Positions 51,630 through 59,929 of a stretch of DNA of 64,000 nt are shown here, one piece after another. The first letter of the stretch is position 1. Every line of letters starts with the position of its first letter. The stretch lies in contig NZ_VYKL01000045.1 in the NCBI RefSeq assembly GCF_008710145.1, forward strand, positions 86,548 through 150,547, in the 5' to 3' direction. Source of the stretch: Niallia endozanthoxylica (lineage in GTDB: Bacteria; Bacillota; Bacilli; Bacillales; Cytobacillaceae). The translations under genes and the position numbers were made by a program. The notes under the pieces were generated by a model. It had not been told where the DNA came from. It ran no database searches and saw nothing but the letters and a program-made list of their open reading frames with translations.

Positions 51630-52001
51630 CTATTTTTCACTTTTTCTTACATTTTCCTGGACCTTTTTGAATACCTTTGCCAGCTTTAAAACATGTGTCA
51701 GGCTCTTTTGGACTTCAAAATAATCCATATCTGCTGTTGGTTTTCTAGCAATAATAATATAGTCTAAATCATTATGTATACAACCATCAAATTCATGAAA
51801 TACCTGTCGAACATATCTTTTAATCTGATTTCGAGTAACTGCATTTCCTATTTTTTTGCTTACAGATAGCCCAATTCTAAAATGTCCTTGTTCCGGCTTT
51901 TTTAATGTATAAACAACGAATTGTCGATTAGCAACAGATTTTCCTTTTTTAAATACTTCTTGAAAATCTTCATTTTTTTTCACTCGATACTCTTTTCTCA
52001 T
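51630..52001 (-). CDS. rnpA: Ribonuclease P protein component
   Basis: A 123-residue basic protein subunit of RNase P, which trims tRNA 5' ends. The family block GLSVSKKIGNAVTRNQIKRY (RNR motif) is present, with NRQFVVYTL before it and DYIIIARKPTADMDY after it. The start is ATG 52001 with AGGTGGA upstream. It follows rpmH on the minus strand; a terminator or attenuator lies between them. Confidence 0.97.
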   Translation of the reverse strand: MRKEYRVKKNEDFQEVFKKGKSVANRQFVVYTLKKPEQGHFRIGLSVSKKIGNAVTRNQIKRYVRQVFHEFDGCIHNDLDYIIIARKPTADMDYFEVQKSLTHVLKLAKVFKKVQENVRKSEK

Positions 52002-52125
52002 TCTGGATCCACCTACATTTACATTCGTTCAAGGGAGACTTCTCTTTTCATTATTCCCACTCTGCGTTTTCAGAAACTTTCCTAGCTGACAATTTTTGCA
52101 GCACATTATACTTTTTTACCTAATG

Positions 52126-52155
52126 AGAAAAAAGACCACTGACATTTCAGTGGTC
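52126..52155 (-). terminator. Terminator/attenuator at the end of rpmH
   Basis: On the minus strand GACCACTGA pairs with TCAGTGGTC around 4 bases and is followed by TTTTTTC. The stem starts right at the rpmH stop codon. It probably lowers rnpA expression relative to rpmH. Confidence 0.85.
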
Positions 52156-52289
52156 TAGGCAGATAATACTTTTCTTCCTTTACGACGACGACGTGCTAGA
52201 ACGTTACGTCCGTTTGAACTACTCATACGAGCACGGAATCCGTGAACTTTACTATGTTTACGTTTTTTAGGTTGATATGTTCTTTTCAT
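52155..52289 (-). CDS. rpmH: 50S ribosomal protein L34
   Basis: A 44-residue, strongly basic protein: MKRTYQPKKRKHSKVHGFRA then RMSSSNGRNVLARRRRKGRK and VLSA. This is an unmistakable L34. The start ATG has GGAGGTG 7 bases upstream. It is divergent from dnaA across the oriC region, as in almost all bacteria of this group. Confidence 0.98.
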   Translation of the reverse strand: MKRTYQPKKRKHSKVHGFRARMSSSNGRNVLARRRRKGRKVLSA

Positions 52290-52620
52290 TATATGACACC
52301 TCCCTCGAGGAATTGCTCTTAAAGACAGTATTCTAATTATATATAGGGTGATCGAAAAATGTCAACACTCTTAATAGTATATATCACCATAATTAATTTT
52401 TCCACCACCAAATATTACCTCGAATTTCATCTAATGTCACGAGTAAAAATAACCAAAATGAGATAAGAGTTCAAAATTTAGCATCCAGTAATCCCTTTTA
52501 TTCAGTTAGATAGGAACGGATAGAATATTAAAAATGCGAAAAAAATTTTTTTCTGCAGAATCAGCACAATTACTACATATCGTCATAAGTTGAATTTGTG
52601 GATTATTTTCGACAGCTTTT

Positions 52621-52915
52621 CCTGTTATCCACAACATATATTTACAGGTTTTTCACATAACCACTACCTGTGGACATTTATTAAACACAACCTGTTTAGC
52701 TTGTGGATAAACTCTGAAAAACCGTTGCAGTTCTAGCATTTATTTGATATTATATTTGTGTTTTCACCCTTAGCAAGTTGTCCACAAAACATTCTTATCC
52801 ACAAACTGTTGATAAGTTGTGAATAAGTTATCCACTTTGGTTAATAAAGGTTGTCCACATCTAGTGGATATTGTCGAAAGGTTATATTATTTCCTTATTA
52901 ATATATTTATCCACA
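52621..52915. promoter_or_regulatory. oriC: oriC, upstream DnaA-box cluster
   Basis: Consensus boxes are TTATCCACA at 52625, 52795 and 52907, and inverted TGTGGATAA at 52702. Variants are TTGTCCACA at 52778 and 52851, TGTGAATAA at 52818 and TTATCCACT at 52828. This corresponds to the incA/incB half of the bipartite B. subtilis origin. It lies in the 52290-53007 gap between rpmH and dnaA and also covers the dnaA promoter, so DnaA can autoregulate. Confidence 0.92.
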
Positions 52916-53007
52916 ATCATCGTCTCGTATATAGATCATGTATAGGTTGTACTTTGCTGTATAACCTATTGTTTTTTATGCGAACTAGAGTAAAGGAGGG
53001 ATAACTG

Positions 53008-54354
53008 TTGGAAAATATTACGGATCTTTGGAATAGTATATTAGCTAATGTAGAAAAGAAGGTTTCAAAGCCCAGCTTCGATACATGGCTAAAAGCTACG
53101 AAGGCCCATTCCCTTCAAGGAGATTCTTTAGTTGTAACTGCTCCAAATGAATTTGCACGAGATTGGCTCGAAGAAAGATATTCTCCCTTAATTACCGGAG
53201 TATTGTACGAAATTACTGGGGAAGAATTCACTGTCAAATTTATTATTCCGCAAAACCAGGCCGAAAAAGGAGATAAATTGCTGTCTCCTCCGAAAGAAAC
53301 AAAGAAGGTCGATAACCATTCAGAATTTCCTGCTAGTATGCTGAATGAAAAAAACACCTTTGATACCTTTGTTATTGGATCAGGAAATCGATTTGCCCAT
53401 GCAGCCTCATTGGCTGTAGCTGAAGCGCCAGCAAAAGCCTACAACCCATTATTCATCTACGGAGGGGTTGGTCTCGGAAAAACCCACTTAATGCATGCGA
53501 TTGGTCATTACGTTTTATCTCATAATCCTTCTGCAAAGGTTGTTTATCTTTCTTCAGAGAAGTTTACAAACGAATTTATCAATTCTATCCGAGATAATAA
53601 AGCGGAAGAATTTCGTAATAAATATCGAAATGTAGATGTTCTCCTAATTGATGATATTCAGTTCTTAGCTGGAAAAGAATCAACTCAGGAGGAATTTTTC
53701 CATACATTTAACACGCTGCATGAGGAAAGCAAACAAATTGTCATTTCTAGTGACCGGCCGCCAAAGGAAATTCCAACACTAGAGGAACGGCTGCGCTCAC
53801 GCTTTGAATGGGGACTTATCACAGATATTACACCACCTGATTTGGAAACAAGGATAGCTATATTACGGAAAAAGGCAAAAGCGGATGGGCTTGATATTCC
53901 AAACGAAGTCATGCTTTATATTGCTAACCAAATCGATTCAAATATCCGCGAACTAGAAGGTGCGCTGATTCGGGTCGTTGCGTATTCTTCATTGGTTAAT
54001 AAGGATATTAATGCTGACTTAGCTGCCGAAGCACTGAAAAATATCATTCCTACTTCAAAGCCTAAAGTCATCACAATTCAAGAGATTCAGCGAGTGGTTG
54101 GAGAACACTATAATGTAAAATTAGAAGATTTCAAAGCGAAAAAGCGGACCAAATCGGTTGCCTTTCCAAGGCAGATTGCTATGTATTTGTCGAGAGAACT
54201 TACCGATTTTTCTCTTCCGAAAATTGGTGAAGAATTCGGCGGACGTGATCATACAACGGTTATCCATGCTCATGAAAAAATTTCGAAATTACTCCAATCT
54301 GATAATCAACTGCAAAGAGAGTTAAAGGATATACATGAGGAATTAAAGATTTAA
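53008..54354 (+). CDS. dnaA: Chromosomal replication initiator DnaA
   Basis: A 448-residue initiator. Domain I (NITDLWNSILANVEKKVSKP) binds partner proteins, followed by a variable linker (about 85-110). The AAA+ core has Walker A GGVGLGKTHL near residue 152, Walker B VLLIDDIQFL and sensor 2. Domain IV has the DnaA signature FGGRDHTTVIHAHEKI. The start is TTG 53008, with AAAGGAGGG 7 bases upstream, giving the usual length. DnaA-box groups lie on both sides. Confidence 0.98.
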   Translation: MENITDLWNSILANVEKKVSKPSFDTWLKATKAHSLQGDSLVVTAPNEFARDWLEERYSPLITGVLYEITGEEFTVKFIIPQNQAEKGDKLLSPPKETKKVDNHSEFPASMLNEKNTFDTFVIGSGNRFAHAASLAVAEAPAKAYNPLFIYGGVGLGKTHLMHAIGHYVLSHNPSAKVVYLSSEKFTNEFINSIRDNKAEEFRNKYRNVDVLLIDDIQFLAGKESTQEEFFHTFNTLHEESKQIVISSDRPPKEIPTLEERLRSRFEWGLITDITPPDLETRIAILRKKAKADGLDIPNEVMLYIANQIDSNIRELEGALIRVVAYSSLVNKDINADLAAEALKNIIPTSKPKVITIQEIQRVVGEHYNVKLEDFKAKKRTKSVAFPRQIAMYLSRELTDFSLPKIGEEFGGRDHTTVIHAHEKISKLLQSDNQLQRELKDIHEELKI

Positions 54355-54437
54355 CTATTTTTACTGCTATTCTATAAATACCTTTATTCCATTGTTTCAA
54401 AAAGCAAATCTACTATAACCTTTATACAATAGAATTG

Positions 54438-54590
54438 TGTGAATAACTTTGCCGGGTTTGTACACAGTCTATCCACATGTGGATAGACTGTGTTTCCTTA
54501 TCTTTTTTTAAGTTATCCACATAATCACAGGCCCTACTATTATTACTATTATTTTTAATAAAAAATATATATATAAATTAGCCTATAACG
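54438..54590. promoter_or_regulatory. oriC: oriC, downstream DnaA boxes, DnaA-trio and unwinding element
   Basis: TGTGAATAA (54438) is followed by a perfect 32-bp palindrome (54462-54493) containing facing TATCCACA and TGTGGATA. Then come TTATCCACA (54513-54521), a GC-rich step CAGGCCC, and the trinucleotide series CTACTATTATTACTATTATT, which matches the DnaA-trio element. An AT-rich tract (AAAAAATATATATATAAA) follows. The order equals incC and the unwinding site of B. subtilis oriC. Confidence 0.92.
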
Positions 54591-54604
54591 GAGGATTAAA
54601 AATA

Positions 54605-55741
54605 ATGAGATTTATAATCCAACGAGATCACTTAGTTCAAAGTGTCCAGGATGTTATGAAAGCAGTAACGAGCAGAACAACGATTCCCATTCTGACAGGA
54701 ATCAAGATTGTTGCATCAGATGAAGGAGTAACGTTAACTGGCAGTGATTCCGATGTTTCAATAGAATCTTTTATTCCAAAAGAAGAAGAAGATAAAGAGA
54801 TTGTTGAAATCAAACAAACAGGTGCAATCGTATTGCAAGCCAGATTCTTCAGTGACATGGTGAAAAAGCTGCCTTCTGATAAAGTCGAAATTGAAGTACA
54901 AAATCACTTACAAACGGTTATTCGCTCTGGTAATTCTGAGTTTAATTTAATTGGTCTTGATGCAGATGAATATCCACATCTTCCTCAAATTGAGGAGGAA
55001 AATGTTTTTAAAATACCAACTGACTTGCTTAAAGCAATGATTCGACAAACATCATTCGCAGTGTCCACCTCAGAAACACGCCCGATCTTGACAGGTGTCA
55101 ACTGGAGGATCGAAAATAACGAACTGAACTGTATTGCAACAGATAGTCACCGCTTAGCGTTAAGAAAAGCAAAAGTAGAGTTTGATTCATCTGCTCACTA
55201 CAATGTTGTCATTCCAGGAAAAAGTCTGAATGAATTGAGTAAAATTCTTGCGGATAACAATGAGTTAATTGATATTGTTATTACAGAAAATCAAATTTTA
55301 TTTAAAGCAAAGCATCTCTTATTTTTCTCAAGACTGTTAGAGGGGAATTATCCTGATACCTCCAGATTGATTCCAACGGAAAGTAAAACGGAAATTGTGC
55401 TTCAGACAAAAGAGTTTTTGCAAGCCATTGACCGGGCGTCATTGCTAGCAAGAGAAGGTCGAAATAATGTTGTTAAGTTTGCCACTTTAGAAGATAAAAT
55501 GATTGAAGTCTCTTCTAATACGCCTGAAGTAGGAAAGGTAGTGGAGGAAATTAAAGGTCTTTCTGTCGAAGGAGAGGAACTTAAAATTTCATTCAGTGCC
55601 AAATATATGATGGATGCCCTAAAGGCGTTGGAAGGAACAGAAATAAAAATAAGCTTTACTGGGGCAATGAGGCCTTTTATTATTCAGCCAATTAATGATG
55701 AATCCATACTTCAATTGATACTGCCTGTGCGAACCTATTAA
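54605..55741 (+). CDS. dnaN: DNA polymerase III beta subunit (sliding clamp)
   Basis: A 378-residue clamp that holds the polymerase on DNA. Three clamp domains are visible, starting MRFIIQRDHLVQSVQDVMKA, then FAVSTSETRPILTGVNWRIE, and ending MRPFIIQPINDESILQLILP then VRTY, which forms part of the protein-binding cleft. GGAGG lies 10 bases before the ATG. It follows the unwinding element of oriC. Confidence 0.98.
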   Translation: MRFIIQRDHLVQSVQDVMKAVTSRTTIPILTGIKIVASDEGVTLTGSDSDVSIESFIPKEEEDKEIVEIKQTGAIVLQARFFSDMVKKLPSDKVEIEVQNHLQTVIRSGNSEFNLIGLDADEYPHLPQIEEENVFKIPTDLLKAMIRQTSFAVSTSETRPILTGVNWRIENNELNCIATDSHRLALRKAKVEFDSSAHYNVVIPGKSLNELSKILADNNELIDIVITENQILFKAKHLLFFSRLLEGNYPDTSRLIPTESKTEIVLQTKEFLQAIDRASLLAREGRNNVVKFATLEDKMIEVSSNTPEVGKVVEEIKGLSVEGEELKISFSAKYMMDALKALEGTEIKISFTGAMRPFIIQPINDESILQLILPVRTY

Positions 55742-55775
55742 TTCTATCTTCTAGCGATAAATCGTTGCATATTTT

Positions 55776-55805
55776 AAAGCTGCCGTTGATTTCGGCAGCT
55801 TTTCC
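55776..55805 (+). terminator. Terminator after dnaN
   Basis: A 10-bp stem (AAAGCTGCCG/CGGCAGCTTT) with a 7-base loop is followed by TCC, 35 bases after dnaN. The T-run is short, so readthrough to yaaA-recF is likely. Confidence 0.75.
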
Positions 55806-55912
55806 TATAATCTAGCTCCAATGCTTAGACCTTGCCTATCCTTATGGGATAGGTTGCAGCGGCTTTTAATAGACGTTCTGTCTCCCTAGAGACTTGCACT
55901 TTTCTAATAAAA
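55806..55912. repeat. Interspersed repeat, CTAGCTCCAGCGCC family, degenerate
   Basis: It begins TCTAGCTCCAATGCTTA and ends ACTTGCACTTTTCT. An inner hairpin CCTATCC/GGATAGG lies at 55837. It sits between dnaN and yaaA. Confidence 0.5.
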
Positions 55913-56004
55913 ACATCTAAAATGGTTCCTGTTACCTTTGTATAGTTCGTAAATATTTAGTAAAATGAAGTATTAGATATTATTGATGACGGAGTGAAGT
56001 CAGC

Positions 56005-56214
56005 GTGAAAACGATAAAAATTGAAACAGAGTATATTACACTTGGCCAATTTCTGAAAGCTGCAGATGTTATTTCGACGGGTGGAATGGCTAAATGGTTC
56101 TTAAGTGAAAATGAGATACTCATCAATGGAGAAAAAGACCAAAGACGGGGCCGAAAGCTTCGTTCCGGTGATAAGATCGAAATCCTTGGTCTTGACACAT
56201 ACATCCTTCAATAG
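56005..56214 (+). CDS. yaaA: S4-domain protein YaaA
   Basis: A 69-residue S4-type RNA-binding protein (YITLGQFLKAADVISTGGMA then KWFLSENEILINGEKDQRRG). It is conserved between dnaN and recF in bacilli and has been linked to ribosome assembly. The start is GTG 56005, with GGAGTGAAG 5-9 bases before it. Confidence 0.93.
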   Translation: MKTIKIETEYITLGQFLKAADVISTGGMAKWFLSENEILINGEKDQRRGRKLRSGDKIEILGLDTYILQ

Positions 56215-56242
56215 GGTGATCAATTTCCAAAGGATGAATGGA

Positions 56243-57361
56243 ATGTTTATCAAACAATTGCAACTGAAAAATTATCGGAATTATGAAGAACTTGATATTC
56301 AGTTTGAAAACAAAGTAAATGTGATACTTGGGGAGAATGCTAACGGAAAAACAAATGTCATGGAGTCTATTTATGTTTTAGCTATGGCAAAATCCCATCG
56401 TACATCTAATGATAAAGATCTTATCCTTTGGGACAAGGATTATGCTAAAATAGAAGGTAGGATTCAAAAACAACATGGTGCTTTGCCAATGGAACTTGCT
56501 ATTTCAAAAAAAGGGAAAAAGGCAAAATACAACCATATTGAACAGAAAAGGCTAAGTCAATATGTAGGAAATATGAATGTGGTCATGTTTGCACCGGAAG
56601 ATCTTAATCTTGTTAAAGGGAGCCCGCAGGTTAGACGACGTTTTATTGATATGGAGATCGGGCAGATTTCTCCTGTGTATTTGCATGAAATTGGTCAGTT
56701 AAATAAAATTCTTCAGCAGCGTAACCATTGCTTGAAGCAGCTGCAGGCAAGGAAACAATCGGATGAAACCATGCTTGATATATTAACAGAGCAATTTATT
56801 GCAATAGCTGTAAAAATTATTTCAAAACGTTTTGAATTCCTTCACTTGCTTCAAAATTGGGCGATGCCTATTCATGAAGGTATTTCACGCGGCCTTGAAA
56901 CATTAAAAATTAAATACAAAGCGTCTGTTGATGTATCAGAAGAACAAGATTTGTCGAAAATGAAAAATATATATGAAAATAAATATAATCAAGTAAAGAA
57001 AAGAGAGATTGACCGTGGAGTAACATTATTTGGTCCTCAACGGGACGACCTTCTTTTTTTTGTGAATGACAGAGATGTGCAAACGTTTGGGTCACAAGGG
57101 CAGCAACGGACAACAGCCCTATCGATTAAATTGGCAGAAATCGAACTCATTCATGCCGAGATTGGAGAGTATCCAATCCTATTATTAGATGATGTACTGT
57201 CAGAACTCGATCATTATCGGCAATCTCATCTGTTAAATACCATCCAAGGAAAAGTGCAGACCTTTGTTACGACAACTAGTGTGGAGGGAATTGACCATCA
57301 AACATTAAAAGAAGCATCTACCTTTTATGTGAAAAATGGAACGATAGAAAAGATTCAGTGA
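56243..57361 (+). CDS. recF: DNA replication and repair protein RecF
   Basis: A 372-residue SMC-like ATPase that helps RecA load on gapped DNA. It has Walker A GENANGKTNVMES near residue 30, the signature FGSQGQQRTTALSIKLAEIE, and Walker B PILLLDDVLSELD. The start is ATG 56243 (MFIKQLQLKNYRNYE), with AAAGGA 8 bases upstream. A longer in-frame extension overlaps yaaA and is not conserved. It lies 28 bases after yaaA. Confidence 0.97.
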   Translation: MFIKQLQLKNYRNYEELDIQFENKVNVILGENANGKTNVMESIYVLAMAKSHRTSNDKDLILWDKDYAKIEGRIQKQHGALPMELAISKKGKKAKYNHIEQKRLSQYVGNMNVVMFAPEDLNLVKGSPQVRRRFIDMEIGQISPVYLHEIGQLNKILQQRNHCLKQLQARKQSDETMLDILTEQFIAIAVKIISKRFEFLHLLQNWAMPIHEGISRGLETLKIKYKASVDVSEEQDLSKMKNIYENKYNQVKKREIDRGVTLFGPQRDDLLFFVNDRDVQTFGSQGQQRTTALSIKLAEIELIHAEIGEYPILLLDDVLSELDHYRQSHLLNTIQGKVQTFVTTTSVEGIDHQTLKEASTFYVKNGTIEKIQ

Positions 57362-57370
57362 GGTGGAAGA

Positions 57371-57616
57371 TTGTATATTCATTTTGGAGAGGAAACCATT
57401 ATAAAGACAAAGGACATTATTGCTATCATTGATAAAAATAGCTTTACTTCTTCAACAAACATGGATGAATTTTTACAAAAGTATAAGGATCAATCGGAAC
57501 ACATTACTAAGGGGTCTTACAAATCCGTAATTGTTACTGCTGAACAAATCTACTTTTCCCCGTTAGCTTCTAGTACCTTGAAAAAGCGGTCGCAAAAATG
57601 GGCCGTTTCTGACTGA
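57371..57616 (+). CDS. remB: Extracellular matrix regulator RemB (YaaB)
   Basis: An 81-residue protein of the RemB/DUF370-related family (MYIHFGEETIIKTKDIIAII, then SYKSVIVTAEQIYFSPLASS). In B. subtilis it affects biofilm matrix gene expression. The start is TTG 57371, with GAGGTGG 4 bases upstream, 9 bases after recF. It is the usual gene between recF and gyrB. Confidence 0.92.
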   Translation: MYIHFGEETIIKTKDIIAIIDKNSFTSSTNMDEFLQKYKDQSEHITKGSYKSVIVTAEQIYFSPLASSTLKKRSQKWAVSD

Positions 57617-57823
57617 TAGTCTAGTGTTGGGACTACATTTCATAAACAATTTTTACAAATAATCCTTTTTTCGTCCATGACAGTTTTATTATAGATTTAT
57701 CACTAATAGCAGCTTTTATTTTATTCAAAGAGGTTTTCTTATCCAGGATATCCTTAAACTTGTATATAGTTAAGTTTTTATAGATTTCGTAATCAACACC
57801 AAAGGAAAGTGTAGGTGACTGTT

Positions 57824-59752
57824 ATGGCAATGGAGCAAAATGCAGTTCCTGAACAAGCATATGATGCCGATCAAATACAAGTCCTAGAAGGTCTCGAGGC
57901 AGTAAGAAAACGCCCCGGAATGTATATTGGTTCAACAAGCGCAAAAGGTCTCCACCATTTAGTATGGGAAATCGTTGATAATAGTATCGATGAGGCATTA
58001 GCCGGCTATTGTACGGAGATTAACGTAGCAATTGAAAAGGACAACAGTATTACTGTGACCGATAATGGGCGTGGAATACCTGTTGGAATTCAAGAAAAAA
58101 CCGGTCGCCCAGCAGTTGAGGTAATTTTAACCGTGCTTCATGCCGGTGGTAAATTTGGCGGCGGAGGGTATAAAGTTTCCGGGGGACTGCACGGGGTTGG
58201 AGCTTCGGTTGTTAATGCTCTTTCAACAGAGTTAGAGGTTTTTGTCCACCGTGAAGGAAATATTCACTATCAAAAGTTTAACAGAGGGGTACCAGCCGCA
58301 GATTTAACTATTGTTGGTGAATCAGATAAGACAGGTACGATTATTCACTTCACACCAGACCCGGAAATTTTTAAAGAAACAACTGAATTTGAATACGATG
58401 TACTGGCAACAAGAATTAGAGAACTGGCCTTTTTGAATAGAGGTTTATCCATATCGATTGAAGATAAGCGCGTGGAAAATAAAAAGGCTGAGTATCATTA
58501 TGAGGGCGGTATTAAATCCTATGTTGAGCATTTAAATCGTACTAAGGAAGTTCTGCATGAGGAACCGATTTATATGGAAGGCGAGCGTGAAGGAATTTCA
58601 GTAGAGGTTTCTATTCAATATAATGACAGCTATACGGGAAATATCTATTCGTTTGCTAATAATATTCATACTTATGAAGGCGGAACACACGAGTCTGGTT
58701 TTAAAACAGCTCTGACAAGGGTTATTAATGATTATGCAAGAAAACACGGGCTTATTAAAGAGAGTGAAACGAATCTTTCCGGAGAGGATGTTAGAGAAGG
58801 GTTAATTGCCATTGTTTCAATAAAACATCCAGATCCACAATTTGAAGGTCAGACAAAAACAAAGCTGGGTAACTCAGAAGTTCGTGCAATTACTGACTCT
58901 GTTTTTGCTGATCATTTTGAAAAATTCTTACTAGAAAACCCCTCAGTGGCCAGGAAGATAGTTGAAAAAGGTTTAATGGCTACTAGAGCTAGATTAGCGG
59001 CGAAAAAAGCCCGTGAACTAACAAGACGTAAGAGTGCCTTAGAGGTTTCTAGTCTGCCTGGAAAGCTTGCTGATTGCTCTTCTAAAGACCCTTCTATCAG
59101 CGAAATTTATATCGTAGAGGGTGACTCTGCAGGAGGTTCTGCAAAGCAGGGGCGTGACCGACATTTCCAAGCAATTCTTCCGTTAAGAGGGAAAATATTA
59201 AATGTTGAAAAGGCTCGCCTTGACCGGATTCTATCAAACAATGAGGTCCGTGCTATGATTACAGCAGCTGGAACAGGCATTGGGGAAGATTTCGATATTT
59301 CTAAGGCAAGATACCATAAAATTGTTATCATGACAGATGCGGATGTAGACGGTGCCCATATTCGGACACTCTTACTTACATTTTTCTACCGTTACATGAG
59401 ACAAATCATTGAAGCAGGCTATATATATATTGCCCAGCCTCCGTTATATAAAGTACAACACGGGAAAAGAATCGAGTATGCATATAACGACAAACAACTT
59501 GATCTGATAATGGAAACTTTCCCACCAACGCAAAGGCCGAATGTGCAGCGTTATAAAGGTTTGGGAGAAATGAATCCAGAGCAATTGTGGGAGACAACAA
59601 TGGACCCGGAAACACGAACACTATTGCAGGTTAGCCTAGAGGATGCCATTGAAGCGGATGAAACTTTTGAAATGTTGATGGGAGATAAAGTTGAGCCGCG
59701 TCGTCAGTTTATTGAGGAAAATGCTTTATATGTTAAAAATCTTGATATTTAG
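57824..59752 (+). CDS. gyrB: DNA gyrase subunit B
   Basis: A 642-residue ATPase subunit of gyrase. It has the GHKL ATPase (EIVDNSIDEALAGYC, TVTDNGRGIPVG, GGLHGVGASVVNAL), the transducer domain, and the Toprim domain with EGDSAGGSAKQGRDRHFQAI and DADVDGAHIRTLLL. The C-terminal tail binds GyrA. The start is ATG 57824, with AGGTGA 5 bases upstream; GTG 57815 overlaps that site. A 198-bp gap separates it from remB. Confidence 0.98.
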   Translation: MAMEQNAVPEQAYDADQIQVLEGLEAVRKRPGMYIGSTSAKGLHHLVWEIVDNSIDEALAGYCTEINVAIEKDNSITVTDNGRGIPVGIQEKTGRPAVEVILTVLHAGGKFGGGGYKVSGGLHGVGASVVNALSTELEVFVHREGNIHYQKFNRGVPAADLTIVGESDKTGTIIHFTPDPEIFKETTEFEYDVLATRIRELAFLNRGLSISIEDKRVENKKAEYHYEGGIKSYVEHLNRTKEVLHEEPIYMEGEREGISVEVSIQYNDSYTGNIYSFANNIHTYEGGTHESGFKTALTRVINDYARKHGLIKESETNLSGEDVREGLIAIVSIKHPDPQFEGQTKTKLGNSEVRAITDSVFADHFEKFLLENPSVARKIVEKGLMATRARLAAKKARELTRRKSALEVSSLPGKLADCSSKDPSISEIYIVEGDSAGGSAKQGRDRHFQAILPLRGKILNVEKARLDRILSNNEVRAMITAAGTGIGEDFDISKARYHKIVIMTDADVDGAHIRTLLLTFFYRYMRQIIEAGYIYIAQPPLYKVQHGKRIEYAYNDKQLDLIMETFPPTQRPNVQRYKGLGEMNPEQLWETTMDPETRTLLQVSLEDAIEADETFEMLMGDKVEPRRQFIEENALYVKNLDI

Positions 59753-59777
59753 GAAGTAGATACTTCACTGTTTTGTT

Positions 59778-59810
59778 AAGCCGGGATAGATATGATTCTA
59801 TCCCGCTTTC
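59778..59810 (+). terminator. Hairpin between gyrB and gyrA
   Basis: GGGATAGA/TCTATCCC, extended by AAGC/GCTT, is followed by TTTC. A second hairpin GCCGCT/AGCGGC lies at 59841. Either could lower gyrA transcription from the upstream promoter. Confidence 0.6.
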
Positions 59811-59929
59811 ATGATTTTGATCATAAATAGGGGCTTATATGCCGCTTTCAGCGGCCTTTAGGATCTTAATATAAATAAATTTCGACCCAGGAACGATGGA
59901 TATCGTTTCATAAAAGGGAGGTTTATAAA

